NCBI RefSeq assembly: GCF_002863225.1
Contig: NZ_PKEK01000105.1
Span: forward strand, 1-32,471
Direction: 5' to 3'
From: Mycobacterium sp.
Lineage (GTDB): Bacteria > Actinomycetota > Actinomycetes > Mycobacteriales > Mycobacteriaceae
Length of the DNA stretch: 32,471 bases
The first letter of the stretch is position 1; each line of letters opens with the position of its first letter. A program made the position numbers and the translations under genes. Under the pieces are notes generated by a model, which worked only from the letters and a program-made list of their open reading frames with translations, had not been told where the DNA came from and did no database searches. Positions 8,643 to 17,209 of this stretch are shown here, piece after piece.

Positions 8643-9671
8643 GTGAGTTTGCAACCGGCGGCCGTTCGCGGCGGAGACATCGATGGATTCCTGATGGCGA
8701 TGAATACAACCCTGACAGCAACTAGTAGAGGTCAGCGGTGGCACGATTTTTGGCTCGGCGAGCTCGGCCAATGGCTGATCACTTGCGGTCTGCGGGTGGT
8801 CATGGTCGCGGTCGCCGCGATGCTCGCTGTCCGATTCGTCACCTGGGTATGCGGCCAGATCACCCATCAGCTCGACGAAGAATTTGTCGAGAGCGACGCC
8901 TTGGTCCGGTCGGAATCGTCCAAGCATCGCCAAGCGGTCGCGTCGGTCATTCAGTGGGTACTCATTGTGCTGATCGCGATCTGGGCGGTCGTCCGCATCG
9001 CCGACGTGCTCAACTTCTCGGTCAAGGGCATGGTCGCTCCGGCCACGGTCATTGGAGCCGCGCTGGGTTTCGGCGCTCAGCAGGTCGTCCGCGACATCCT
9101 GTCCGGGTTTTTCATCATCGCGGAAAAGCAGTACGGCTTCGGCGATTTGGTCACCCTGACCGTCGTGTCGGCCACCGAGGCCAGCGGAACGGTGGAAAAC
9201 GTGACCCTGCGGGTGACGCGGCTGCGCTCACCCGACGGCGAAATGTTGACCATTCCGAACGGCCAGATCGTGATAGCGGTCAACGAATCCAAGGACTGGG
9301 CCCGCGCGGTGGTCGACATCCCGGTGTCCACGACCGCCGACCTGCACCGTGTTGCTGAGGTGCTACGCCAGGAATGCGAACGCGCACAGGACAACTCAGG
9401 ATTGGGTGAATTGCTGCTGGATGCGCCCACCTTGATGGGTGTGGAGAGCATTCAGGTCGATACCGTCACCCTGCGGATGGTCGCCCGGACCCTGCCCGGC
9501 AAGCAGTTCGAAGCCGGCCGGCAGCTGCGTGTCCTGGTCATTCGGGCGCTGGCCCGCGCCGGCATCGTGACCGCGGCGGATGCCACCGTCGGGGTCGTCG
9601 GCGGCCCGGGCGCCGATGCGGCCGCAGCCCAACAGCACGCGTACGAGAATTCCCGCGAGGTTCAAAGCTGA
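8643..9671 (+). CDS. MscS-family mechanosensitive channel
   Basis: The 342-residue inner-membrane protein releases solutes when membrane tension rises on osmotic downshift. Three membrane segments are visible (about 47-70, 98-120 and 129-158); the third carries the pore-helix signature ATVIGAALGFGAQQVVRDILSGFFII, followed by the beta domain (FGDLVTL, TRLRSPDGEMLTIPNGQI) and an alpha/beta C-terminus. This is the normal size for the short MscS class. The GTG at 8643 follows GAGG near 8624; ATGs at 8694 and 8700 are alternatives. A GGGTAG at 8562 with a poor -35 may be a SigF-like site. A truncated paralogue lies at 21053-21436 on the minus strand. The next, broken gene begins about 45 bp downstream. 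Confidence 0.92.
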   Translation: MSLQPAAVRGGDIDGFLMAMNTTLTATSRGQRWHDFWLGELGQWLITCGLRVVMVAVAAMLAVRFVTWVCGQITHQLDEEFVESDALVRSESSKHRQAVASVIQWVLIVLIAIWAVVRIADVLNFSVKGMVAPATVIGAALGFGAQQVVRDILSGFFIIAEKQYGFGDLVTLTVVSATEASGTVENVTLRVTRLRSPDGEMLTIPNGQIVIAVNESKDWARAVVDIPVSTTADLHRVAEVLRQECERAQDNSGLGELLLDAPTLMGVESIQVDTVTLRMVARTLPGKQFEAGRQLRVLVIRALARAGIVTAADATVGVVGGPGADAAAAQQHAYENSREVQS

Positions 9672-9717
9672 TGAAGGCGACACTCAATGTTCTGGAAAGC
9701 AGCGGCGAGACCGGTAA

Positions 9718-10736
9718 GCGCTGGCCGAAACGGGCCTGGAGGACGAACTCGAGCACCGTCTGCCGGGGGCGAAGTGGCGGATCGAGGTACACGAGGCCGC
9801 CTTGGTGCAGGCGCCAGCGTCGGATGCCGGCATCGTCGACGCCGCGCGGCGCCTGCTGCTCGACCGCGGCTGGAATGTGGTGGTGTTTCTGACCGATCTC
9901 CCGCTGCATGTTCACCGCCGCCCGGTGGTGGCGCACGCGAACCCGGTTCAGAACATGGCGATTGTGTCGGTTCCTGCGTTCGGCGCGCTGGGTGCGCGGC
10001 CCCGGATACGCGAGGCAGTCGTGCGTCTGCTGGAGCGCCTGATCGGCTCGCACCAGCGCGGCACCAATGACCGACGCGATGCGTCGCATCCGCGGCGGCT
10101 GTCGGTTCAGCGAGTGAAAAGAACTCGGCACCGGCACCGCCGACGGGGCGTTCGACGTTCACCGCGCGGGTGTTGTCGGGCAACCTCACACTGCTGGGCG
10201 GCATGGTGGCAGCCAACCAACCCTGGCAGTTGTCGTTGCGATTGTCCCGTGCATTGACGGGCGCGGTGGCGGTCGGGGTGTTCGGCCTGGTGTATTCCGA
10301 CGTGTGGCGGCTGTCGGACGCCTTCGCCTGGCGGCGGCTGGCCGGCACCTCGCCGCTGTCAGTCGGGGCGACCGCCGCGACGCTGATCGTGGGGGCCGAA
10401 CTCTGGGAACCTGGGGTCGCCGGGAGCGCGCAAGCAGGTGATGCTGTTCAACGTCGGTACGGTGCTGACTGTCATTATGTCGTGAGCGTGCTGTACCTGG
10501 CGTTGTATCTGCTGGCTCTCGGCACCGCCTTCTGGTTCGTGGTCCCGCAGATCTCCACCACCGCTGTGGGTCACGCGGCCTCGCTGCGCGATTACTTTCA
10601 GCTCGCCTGGTAGACCTGCTCGTTGGCGATGATCGGCGGCGCGCTGGGTGCGGCCCCCGAAACTGACGACGCAGTCCGCGACGCGGCTTACGTCTGCCGT
10701 CTGGACGCACGAACAGAACAGCAGGAAGCCGCTTAA
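9718..10736 (+). pseudogene. Actinobacterial membrane protein gene, multiply broken
   Basis: The frame from 9718 has no start and reads ALAETGLEDELEHRLPG, RIEVHEAALVQAP, DAARRLLLDRGWNVVVFLTDLP and IREAVVRLLERLIGS. A frameshift near 10090 leads to LSGNLTLLGGMVAANQPWQL and two long hydrophobic stretches (ALTGAVAVGVFGLVYSDVW; VSVLYLALYLLALGTAFWF). Between about 10405 and 10480 the expected VMLFNVGTVLTVIMS is one frame off and then returns, a compensated pair. A TAG at 10611-10613 splits QLAW from TCSLAMIGGALGA, and the frame ends at 10736. I recognise the general type (soluble N-domain plus membrane C-domain, no known function) but no named family. Confidence 0.7.
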
Positions 10737-11068
10737 CGGCGCCTCTGACCGGTAGCTAGTGTGTGCACGGGTAGCTCGCGAAGAAACGTCGCACGGGAAG
10801 CCGCTTTCGTCACGAATTGATCACGATTTACTTGCGTGACGTTAAGGTTCCACCCTGGTTTCTTAGAAAAGTGATGCGGCGCAGAGCAATTGGTGTCACG
10901 CAATTCACAATAGAGGTCGTCAAAACCACTCGGTCGTCCCAGCCGGCTCAAATGATCTGCTGCGGAATCATTTTCGCCGATCGGACTGATACACGTTCAG
11001 GTACCGTGGGTTTCGCGGGGCGAGCAGTGTTCCCGACACATCTGCGATCTATTTCGGAGGACACCACC
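10737..11068. other. Intergenic leader of the hemophore gene
   Basis: About 330 bp, noticeably richer in A/T than the surroundings (for example 10810-10930), with no supported ORF. It probably holds the promoter of the hemophore gene, but no iron box or SigF motif could be assigned. GGAGG at 11056-11060 is the ribosome site for 11069. Confidence 0.5.
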
Positions 11069-11473
11069 ATGACAAAAACAAGCCTTACCGCCACCACGGC
11101 GCGGCGCGTTGCCGGTATCAGCGCAAGCCTTCTGGGCGGGGCCGTCGCTGCGGGGATCGTCGCGGCACCGGCGGCTATCGCCGCACCGGACTGCAGCCCC
11201 GACGGCGTTCACACCACCGTCTCATCGGCCACCGGTGCGGCGCAGCAGTATCTTGCCGCGCATCCAGACGCCAACCAGGTAGTGACGGCGGCCTACGGTC
11301 AGCCGCGCCCGCAGGCAGCATCGGATCTGCGCAGCTACTTCACCGCGCACCCCAATGAGTACTACGACCTGCGCGGCGTTCTGGCCCCGATCGGCGACAC
11401 CGAACGGCAGTGCAATGTCACCGCACTGCCCCCCGGTCTGGAGTCGGCATACCAGGAGTTCATGGCCGGCTGA
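11069..11473 (+). CDS. Secreted heme-binding hemophore, Rv0203-like
   Basis: The 134-residue protein begins with a twin-Arg-free signal peptide: charged start, hydrophobic core GISASLLGGAVAAGIVAAPA and an AIA-A type cleavage site near residues 38-39, so it is exported. The mature part is a small helical protein with two cysteines (Cys42, Cys115) placed as in the mycobacterial hemophore family, plus YLAAHPDANQVVTAA and the tyrosine-rich YFTAHPNEYYDLRGVL. Family members bind heme outside the cell and pass it to MmpL transporters, which are not present here. The ATG has GGAGG 8 nt upstream, excluding the longer ORF starting at 10817. A strong hairpin follows the stop. Confidence 0.8.
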   Translation: MTKTSLTATTARRVAGISASLLGGAVAAGIVAAPAAIAAPDCSPDGVHTTVSSATGAAQQYLAAHPDANQVVTAAYGQPRPQAASDLRSYFTAHPNEYYDLRGVLAPIGDTERQCNVTALPPGLESAYQEFMAG

Positions 11474-11480
11474 TGTTGTC

Positions 11481-11519
11481 GCGAACGGCCACGTCCCGGT
11501 GCCGGGGCGGGCCGTTCGC
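11481..11519 (+). terminator. Hairpin terminator after hemophore gene
   Basis: GCGAACGGCC and GGCCGTTCGC form a perfect 10-bp stem 7 bp after the stop codon; the loop contains a smaller CCCGG/CCGGG pairing. No U tract, as is common in mycobacteria. Confidence 0.7.
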
Positions 11520-11596
11520 TGACGATCCACGCTCGAGATCCCATTTCTAACGTCCTAGACGAAGGCCTTCACGGGCAAGAACAGCGTGCCTAGTAC

Positions 11597-11622
11597 GTCT
11601 GGAGCGCAACATGTCTGGGTAG
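11597..11622 (+). promoter_or_regulatory. Possible SigF-type promoter, isochorismatase gene
   Basis: GTCT (11597-11600), 16-bp spacer, GGGTAG (11617-11622). Transcription would begin almost at the ATG (11633), giving a nearly leaderless message, consistent with the lack of a clear ribosome site. One mismatch in each box. Confidence 0.4.
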
Positions 11623-11632
11623 ACAGCGGCAG

Positions 11633-12172
11633 ATGAGTGCCACCACGGTTTTGGTCATCGACATGATGAACAGCTACCAGCACGATGACGCCGAACTGCT
11701 GATACCCAGTGTCGAGAAGATCATCAATCCTGTCACCGACCTGGTTCAGCGTGCGCGCGATTCCCGCGACGTGGACCTGGTCTACGTCAACGATAACTAC
11801 GGCGACTTCGCTTCCGGCTTTACCGACATTGTCCGAACCGCCTGCGAGGGAGCGCGCCCGGACCTGGTTGAGCCGATCGTGCCGGCTGAGGGCAATCCCG
11901 TTCTGACCAAAGTTCGCCACAGCGCGTTCTATGCGACGTCGGTGGCTTACTTGCTGCGCAGGTTGGAAACTCAGCGCCTCATTTTGGTCGGCCAAGTCAC
12001 AGAGCAGTGCATCCTCTACACCGCGCTGGATGCTTACATACGCCACATCCCAGTCGTCGTTCCGAGAGACGGCGTCGCCGGCATTCACGCTGAGCTGTCG
12101 ACGGCAGCGCTGAAGATGATGCAAGCGAACATGGCCGCTGAGTTGACGTCGGCGGCAGACTGCCTCGGCTGA
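11633..12172 (+). CDS. Isochorismatase-family cysteine hydrolase
   Basis: The 179-residue cytoplasmic enzyme has the Asp-Lys-Cys triad of the isochorismatase-like hydrolases: Asp10 in VLVIDMMNSY, Lys93 in VLTKVRHSAFYAT, and nucleophile Cys126 in GQVTEQCILYTALDAYI. Family members hydrolyse amides or enol ethers such as nicotinamide, ureidocarbamates or isochorismate; no residue here identifies the substrate. The length is normal. It stands alone between the hemophore terminator and the SigF promoter of the manganese catalase, in a block of stress genes. A siderophore role is not supported because no other siderophore genes are nearby. Confidence 0.88.
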   Translation: MSATTVLVIDMMNSYQHDDAELLIPSVEKIINPVTDLVQRARDSRDVDLVYVNDNYGDFASGFTDIVRTACEGARPDLVEPIVPAEGNPVLTKVRHSAFYATSVAYLLRRLETQRLILVGQVTEQCILYTALDAYIRHIPVVVPRDGVAGIHAELSTAALKMMQANMAAELTSAADCLG

Positions 12173-12180
12173 TTCACGAT

Positions 12181-12205
12181 GTTTGCGCGACTCTCTACCG
12201 GGTAC
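12181..12205 (+). promoter_or_regulatory. SigF-type promoter of Mn catalase gene
   Basis: GTTT (12181-12184), exactly 15 bp, GGGTAC (12200-12205): the best match in the window to the mycobacterial SigF consensus. It gives a leader of about 135 nt before the ATG at 12346. Confidence 0.65.
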
Positions 12206-12335
12206 AGCGATTGCTGGTGCAGCTTTTCACGCCGTGCCATTCTGCGAACTACAGCCCCTGGTTCGATATATCGCGAGCTTAAGCCGCTGGTTCGCGCTGC
12301 AAACCCTGGTGTCGCACCGGGTTTCGCCATGCCTT

Positions 12336-12340
12336 GGAGG
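12336..12340 (+). promoter_or_regulatory. Ribosome site deciding Mn catalase start
   Basis: GGAGG lies 5 nt before ATG 12346; the longer ORF would begin at a TTG overlapping this site, so 12346 is the true start. Confidence 0.8.
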
Positions 12341-12345
12341 CGCGC

Positions 12346-13242
12346 ATGTTCATTCACAATAAGGATTTACAGTTCGAGGTTCGAGTCGGCGCACCTGACC
12401 CGCGGTTCGCCTCACTGCTGATGGAACAGTTCGGCGGTGCCAACGGAGAACTCACCGCGGCACTGCAGTATTTCACCCAGGCCTTCGTGCTGCGTCAGAA
12501 AAATCCCATGATGTATGACCTGTTCATGGATATCGCGACCGAAGAATTGAGCCACCTCGAGATGGTGGGATCGATGATCACGATGCTGCTCGACGGATTG
12601 AACGACGACCTGAAACTTGCTCACCAGCATTGTGATTGGATGCCGGCGGTCGCGAGCCGCGATGGCCGCGAGCAAGCCATTCATCAGGTCGCGGTGAACC
12701 CGATGTTTCTCGTTCTCAGCGGCGGGGGCCCAGACGTCAAAGACTCCGCCGGCAACAACTGGACCGGGGCGTTCATCGACGCCAACGGCGACCCGACTAT
12801 TGACCTGCGCAACAACCTGGCCGCCGAATCGCGGGCGAAGGTCGTCTACGAGTATCTCAAGCAATTCACCGACGATCCCGGAGTTCAGGACACTCTGACC
12901 TTCCTGATGAGTCGCGAAGTGGCTCACTACCAGCAATTCACGGCCGCCCTGAACGAATTGCCGGTCAACTTCCCACCCGCAACGTTGGCAGGAGACAACC
13001 GCTTTCAGAACGTGGCGTTCAACATGTCTAACGGCGGAGGCGAGTCGGTCCGCGGACCCTGGAACCAAGGTCAAGGACCGTGGCCGGATGGCACCGAATG
13101 GAACTACATCGACAAGCCCGAACAGCAGTGGTTGGGCACCGACATCCGTCAGAACACCGGTGCCGAGCACAACCCGTCGGGTTCACCGGCCGTCGACGGT
13201 GACAAGCCGTTCACCCACGAGCACCGCGTACCGACCACCTAA
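12346..13242 (+). CDS. Manganese (non-heme) catalase
   Basis: The 298-residue di-manganese enzyme destroys hydrogen peroxide without heme. It is a four-helix ferritin-like bundle with ligands visible at Glu35 (NGELTAALQYF), Glu67 and His70 (TEELSHLEM), Glu161 (NLAAESRAKVVYEYL) and His194 (SREVAHYQQF), in the same spacing as Lactobacillus plantarum catalase (35/66/69/148/181). The C-terminal tail is rich in Gly/Pro/Trp and typical of the family. A SigF-type promoter lies 141 bp upstream and a hairpin follows, then the hemerythrin gene. With KatE at 1619 this gives two unrelated peroxide-removing enzymes in one stress region. Confidence 0.95.
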   Translation: MFIHNKDLQFEVRVGAPDPRFASLLMEQFGGANGELTAALQYFTQAFVLRQKNPMMYDLFMDIATEELSHLEMVGSMITMLLDGLNDDLKLAHQHCDWMPAVASRDGREQAIHQVAVNPMFLVLSGGGPDVKDSAGNNWTGAFIDANGDPTIDLRNNLAAESRAKVVYEYLKQFTDDPGVQDTLTFLMSREVAHYQQFTAALNELPVNFPPATLAGDNRFQNVAFNMSNGGGESVRGPWNQGQGPWPDGTEWNYIDKPEQQWLGTDIRQNTGAEHNPSGSPAVDGDKPFTHEHRVPTT

Positions 13243-13264
13243 ACGTTCCCGACCTGTGCTGTCT

Positions 13265-13290
13265 CGTCCCGGGCCTGTGCGCCCGGGACG
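13265..13290 (+). terminator. Hairpin between Mn catalase and hemerythrin
   Basis: CGTCCCGGGC and GCCCGGGACG form a perfect 10-bp stem with a 6-base loop, 22 bp after the catalase stop. It may terminate or attenuate transcription into the hemerythrin gene. Confidence 0.6.
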
Positions 13291-13322
13291 CGGCGGCCTC
13301 CTAATCGGTAAAGGACCCCACC

Positions 13323-13907
13323 ATGGATGCGCTTACTTTCCTACGCGACGACCACAAGAGCGTGTTGGGCCTGCTCGAAAGGCTTGACCAAGCACCGACC
13401 GCGGAAGGCAGCCGAGTCAGCGGCTTGGACTCGATGGTCACCACCCTCATCATCGCGGAGTCGCAGCACGAAGCCATCGAAGAGCAGTGGTTTTGGCCAG
13501 CTGTCCGCCGAGCTCTCGATGACGGTGATGCATTGGCGGACAAAGCCATTCAGCAGGAGCAAGAGGGCAAAAGGCTTTTGCAGCAGCTGAAGGACTCTCA
13601 GCCCGGGCAGCCGCACTACCAGGAGGCGTTGCAGGCGTTTGTCGCTGCCGGCCGCGCGCATATCGACTTCGAACAAAACGAGGTGTTCCCGAAATTCGAG
13701 GCCGCGGTCAGTCGCGACGAACTCGAAAAGATCGGCCGACAACTCGAAACGGCGAAAAAGGTTGCGCCGACTCGACCGCATCCTGGCACACCACCGAGTT
13801 CTCTACTGCTGAAAACCGCGGGCATGCTGGTGGCGGTTGTTGATCACGTGCGCGATGCGCTGACCGGTAGGACGAGCAAGAACCCACCCGATCCCCAGAT
13901 GCACTGA
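13323..13907 (+). CDS. Hemerythrin HHE-domain protein
   Basis: The 194-residue protein has a hemerythrin-like four-helix domain that binds a di-iron centre. Candidate ligands are His11 (FLRDDHKSV), His49 and Glu53 (ESQHEAIEE), and His113 and Glu117 (RAHIDFEQNEVFP). The last 50 residues form a Pro-rich linker and a hydrophobic segment (SLLLKTAGMLVAVVDHV) of unclear role. Related mycobacterial proteins affect peroxide and nitric-oxide tolerance and SigF-linked responses. The ATG follows AAAGGA. It lies 80 bp downstream of the manganese catalase and may share its SigF promoter despite the hairpin in between. Confidence 0.88.
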   Translation: MDALTFLRDDHKSVLGLLERLDQAPTAEGSRVSGLDSMVTTLIIAESQHEAIEEQWFWPAVRRALDDGDALADKAIQQEQEGKRLLQQLKDSQPGQPHYQEALQAFVAAGRAHIDFEQNEVFPKFEAAVSRDELEKIGRQLETAKKVAPTRPHPGTPPSSLLLKTAGMLVAVVDHVRDALTGRTSKNPPDPQMH

Positions 13908-14038
13908 CAGGACCGGACAGCCAGCACCGACGATTGTGAAGCAACGTCACTGGCCGGCCGTCGGCAGAGCGAACCGTTGGAATAAGTCTACGGTTGCGGC
14001 ACACTCTGATCGGTGATCGTCGACGTGAGGAGATTGGT

Positions 14039-14524
14039 ATGACGGACAAATCACGCGAAGCGGCCAGCTCGCTGGTCGTCACGCGAGACACGTCGGCGAG
14101 CTGCAGCCAGGTGTGGGCGACGATGGCGGACGGGTGGACCTACTCGCAGTGGGTGGTCGGTAACAGCCGGATGCGCGCGGTCGACCCCCACTGGCCCGAA
14201 GTCGGTAGCACGATCCGCCACTCGATCGGCGTGTGGCCGCTGCTTCTCGATGACGTCACCGTTGTCAAGGACTGTCAACCATTGCAGCAGCTGGTGTTGC
14301 TGGCCAAAGGGCGGCCGTTCGGTAAGGCGCGAATCACGATGCGGCTGTACGCCAACGACGGCGGCGGCTGCCGCATCGAGATGGCTGAAGTGCCCGTCGG
14401 CGCCCCGATGGGGTGGGTGCCCAAACGGCTGGCACTGGCCGCAGCGTTCCCTCGCAATCGGGAATGCACCTGGCGCCTAGCGGCGATCGCCGAACGGCGG
14501 GCACCCGAAGAGCTCGACCAGTGA
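14039..14524 (+). CDS. SRPBCC (START-like) family protein
   Basis: The 161-residue protein has the layout of a polyketide cyclase/START-like SRPBCC fold: SSLVVTRDTSASCSQVWATM with WTYSQWVVG at the start, several beta strands, then a long C-terminal helix. Such proteins hold a hydrophobic ligand; the ligand here is unknown. The ATG at 14039 has GAGGAG 6 nt upstream, so the longer ORF from 13994 is not used. It ends 4 bp before the GTG of the FAD oxidoreductase, so the two are almost certainly one transcript and may act on the same lipid or isoprenoid substrate. Confidence 0.75.
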   Translation: MTDKSREAASSLVVTRDTSASCSQVWATMADGWTYSQWVVGNSRMRAVDPHWPEVGSTIRHSIGVWPLLLDDVTVVKDCQPLQQLVLLAKGRPFGKARITMRLYANDGGGCRIEMAEVPVGAPMGWVPKRLALAAAFPRNRECTWRLAAIAERRAPEELDQ

Positions 14525-14528
14525 CACA

Positions 14529-16118
14529 GTGAGCGACAGCGCGGACGCCGTCGTCATCGGCGCCGGGCACAACGGTTTGGTGGCCGCCGCCATACTCGCG
14601 GACGCAGGATGGGACGTCCTCGTGCTGGAAGCGCAAGCCGCGCCAGGCGGTGCGGTCAAAAGCGCCGAGCTGGTGCCCGGCTACATCAGTGACCTGTACA
14701 GCGCCTTCTATCCACTGTCGGTGGCTTCGCCCGCCCTGCGGGAACTTCGGCTGGAAGATCACGGCCTGCAGTGGTCGCACGCTCCCGCGGTCGTCGGCCA
14801 CGCACGCGACAGCGCCGATGAGGATGCGCCGGTCATCTATCGCGACGTTGACCACACCGCAACAGAATTGGACCGCCGCAGTCGAGGCGACGGTCAGCGG
14901 TGGTGTGATCTGTTCGAGCAGTGGGAACGAATCAAGAAGCCGCTGCTGGAGACGTTGTTCGCACCCTTCCCGCCATTGCGCGGCCCGCTGGGTCTACTGC
15001 GGAGCCTCGGCACCGCCGACGCGCTGCGGCTGGCCCATCTGCTGTTGCTGCCCGCCGGAGTCATGGCGGAACAGTTTTTCACGGGGGAGGCGGCGCGATT
15101 GCTGTTGTTAGGCAACGCAATGCACGCCGATGTGCCCATCGATGCCCCGGCCAGCGGGGTGATGGGGTATCTGCTGATCATGATGGCCCAAGATGATGGG
15201 TTCCCGGTGCCGGTGGGTGGAGCTGGACAGCTGACGGCGGCGCTGGTGCGGCGCGCTGAGTCCGCCGGGGCCCGCGTCGAGTGCGGCCGCCCGGTCACCT
15301 CGATCAGTGTCAGTGGCGACCGCGCAACCGCGGTTCGCACCGCTGACGGTGGGCTAATCCGGTGTCGGCGGGCTGTCATCGCGGATACGTCCGCGCCGGA
15401 CCTGTATCAGCGGCTGCTACCCGCCGAGTCACTGCCGGCGAGTTTGCGACGGGGCTTGAAGCGTTTCGTCTGGGACACACCGGTGCTCAAAATTAACTAC
15501 GCCTTGGACGCACCGATTCCGTGGCGTTCCGGGAGCCTTCGCGACGCGGGGACAGTGCATTTGGGCGCCGACCACGACGGGTTGATCCGCTGGATGGCCG
15601 ACTTGAACACCCGCACCGTGCCCGAGCATCCTTTCCTGTTGTTCGGGCAAATGACAACCTCTGATCCGACGCGATCGGCTGTGGGCACCGAAAGTGCTTG
15701 GGCGTACACCCATTTGCCGCGCGGAATGGCCGACGACGACTCCGCTGAGCGGCTGGCGGAGCGCGTCGATGATATCCTAGAAGCGCACGCCCCCGGCTTC
15801 GGCGCCCATGTCGTCGGCCAGGTGACGCAGCGCCCCTCGGATCTGGAACACAGCGACGCGAACCTGCACACCGGCGCCGTCAACGGCGGCACGTCGCAGC
15901 TGTTCCAACAGGTGATCTTTCGGCCGGCACCAGGATTCGGGCGCGCGGAAACACCCGTGGCGAACGTGTTCCTGGGAAGCGCGGGCGCATCACCCGGGGG
16001 TGGTGTGCACGGAATGTGCGGACGCAACGCTGCGCGCGCCGCGCTGGCGGCCGACGGCGCGACTGGCTGGCCCCGCCGTCGCCTTATTCACGCGGTGCAG
16101 CACCTGCTGACGCGGTAG
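14529..16118 (+). CDS. FAD-dependent oxidoreductase, phytoene desaturase/PYROXD2-like
   Basis: The 529-residue flavoprotein has an N-terminal Rossmann motif VVIGAGHNGLVAAAILADAG with Glu34 (LVLEAQAAPGG) as the ribose-binding acid, and a C-terminal FAD-binding end (VANVFLGSAGASPGGGVHGMCG, split here after GSAGAS for reading). This pattern fits the amine oxidase/phytoene-desaturase superfamily, especially the PYROXD2-like branch. The reaction cannot be named: no carotenoid synthase or cyclase is present nearby. It starts at GTG 14529, 4 bp after the SRPBCC stop, indicating translational coupling. The gene is fully open. Confidence 0.85.
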   Translation: MSDSADAVVIGAGHNGLVAAAILADAGWDVLVLEAQAAPGGAVKSAELVPGYISDLYSAFYPLSVASPALRELRLEDHGLQWSHAPAVVGHARDSADEDAPVIYRDVDHTATELDRRSRGDGQRWCDLFEQWERIKKPLLETLFAPFPPLRGPLGLLRSLGTADALRLAHLLLLPAGVMAEQFFTGEAARLLLLGNAMHADVPIDAPASGVMGYLLIMMAQDDGFPVPVGGAGQLTAALVRRAESAGARVECGRPVTSISVSGDRATAVRTADGGLIRCRRAVIADTSAPDLYQRLLPAESLPASLRRGLKRFVWDTPVLKINYALDAPIPWRSGSLRDAGTVHLGADHDGLIRWMADLNTRTVPEHPFLLFGQMTTSDPTRSAVGTESAWAYTHLPRGMADDDSAERLAERVDDILEAHAPGFGAHVVGQVTQRPSDLEHSDANLHTGAVNGGTSQLFQQVIFRPAPGFGRAETPVANVFLGSAGASPGGGVHGMCGRNAARAALAADGATGWPRRRLIHAVQHLLTR

Positions 16119-16161
16119 GGCGGGGGGATGGGTCGTGCGCCGCAGCGACCCACCGCGGTCG

Positions 16162-16470
16162 TCACTGGTGCAGCGTGGGGCAGCGGGCGATGATGTCGGC
16201 GGCGACCGAGGAGATCCGGCCCCCGGACGCGTAAGCGTACGCGCGTAGCCGGTCCACTCCCTCGTCCGCACTGACACCGAGCTGAACGGCGGTGATGCCG
16301 CCGGCTACGTGAATCTGCGCACAGGTGAACGGGTTGACGGGTTTGCTGAAAGCCCCCGTCGTGGCGGGCGGAGACGGCGTCGAAGGCTTGGGCGACGTCG
16401 TCGAATCGGGCCACGTGGTCCCGCCAATTCGACAATAGTTGTCGGGCGATCCTCTGCGTGCACGCCGAGT
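16162..16470 (-). pseudogene. C-terminal ANTAR remnant of a GAF-ANTAR gene
   Basis: On the minus strand the frame reads ARQLLSNWRDHVARFDDV and AFDAVSARHDGGF up to HLCA, then shifts near 16320 to IHVAGGITAVQLGVSADEGV and DRLRAYAYASG-ISSVAADIIA, ending at a TGA at 16162-16164. This is closely similar to the C-terminus of the broken GAF-ANTAR gene at 22691-23390 (LLSNWNDHVSRFGDV, VQLRVSADEGVDRLRAFAFA). The GAF half is absent; its place is taken by a glycosyltransferase fragment on the other strand. It is convergent with the FAD oxidoreductase gene. Confidence 0.7.
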
Positions 16471-16529
16471 GGCTTCGCGCGCGGGTGAGCGAGTCCAACG
16501 CGTTTACCCGGCCAGGGATGTCGGCTCGG

Positions 16530-17012
16530 TCGGTTAACGCGCAGCTCCGTTTCGATCTCGATGATGACGCGATGACCTCACCGCACGCCCTGCCCGGACT
16601 ACCGAATCGGCTCGCCCGATACGCCAGTTGCGGCGTCGACGTACGGGTGCACGCCGCGTTCAGCGACGCCGAGCTTAACCAGTAACTCAACGACATCGAC
16701 GTCCTGGTGCTGGCCTACCGCTTCGGCACGCACTCCGGATGGGTGGAGATTTGTTACGACGCCGGCGTACGAGTCGTGACCCCAGACTGCGGACATTTCA
16801 GCGAGCAGAAAAGTGTGCGCGTCTACCGGTTGATGAACATGCGGCCGGATCGAGCCAGCCTGCTAGCCGCTGTCGGCACGGCGATCGCCGCTGCGCACGC
16901 AGACGACGGCGCCGAAGATCCGCGGCGACGCCAGTTGCGCGCCCGACAGCGGCGCCGCGTCCGCCTCGAGCACGCCGACATCTACCGCCGCTGGGTTTCT
17001 TCGAAGCGAAAG
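16530..17012 (+). pseudogene. C-terminal fragment of a glycosyltransferase
   Basis: The frame carries the end of a GT4-like glycosyltransferase: LPNRLARYASCGVDVRVHAA, FSDAELNQ, a TAA at 16683-16685, then LNDIDVLVLAYRFGTHSGW and VEICYDAGVRVVTPDCG, ending near RLEHADIYRRWV. The stop replaces what is normally a tyrosine or similar codon (LNxYL) with no frame change. No N-terminal half is present: upstream sequence belongs to the ANTAR remnant. The type is one that commonly accompanies the PIG-L/GT2/GT4 set found at 3782-7045, so this may be a displaced end of that operon. Sequence 17013-17170 shows nothing recognisable. Confidence 0.7.
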
Positions 17013-17209
17013 CATTGTGCGCAAGTGAATTACATCTCAGATAAGTTGATCGGCGCGTGCCTGAGCTCAGTCCGCGTTGTGGCTGTACTGCCGTCGGCTG
17101 CGCGGTCGCTGAGTAGGCGTCCACCGCGATCTTCGTCCGGCGACAGTAAAGGCCGAACAGGCCTCTGCCGATTCGTTTAGGTCCCCACGTCGTCGGGCAC
17201 TACAGGTCG

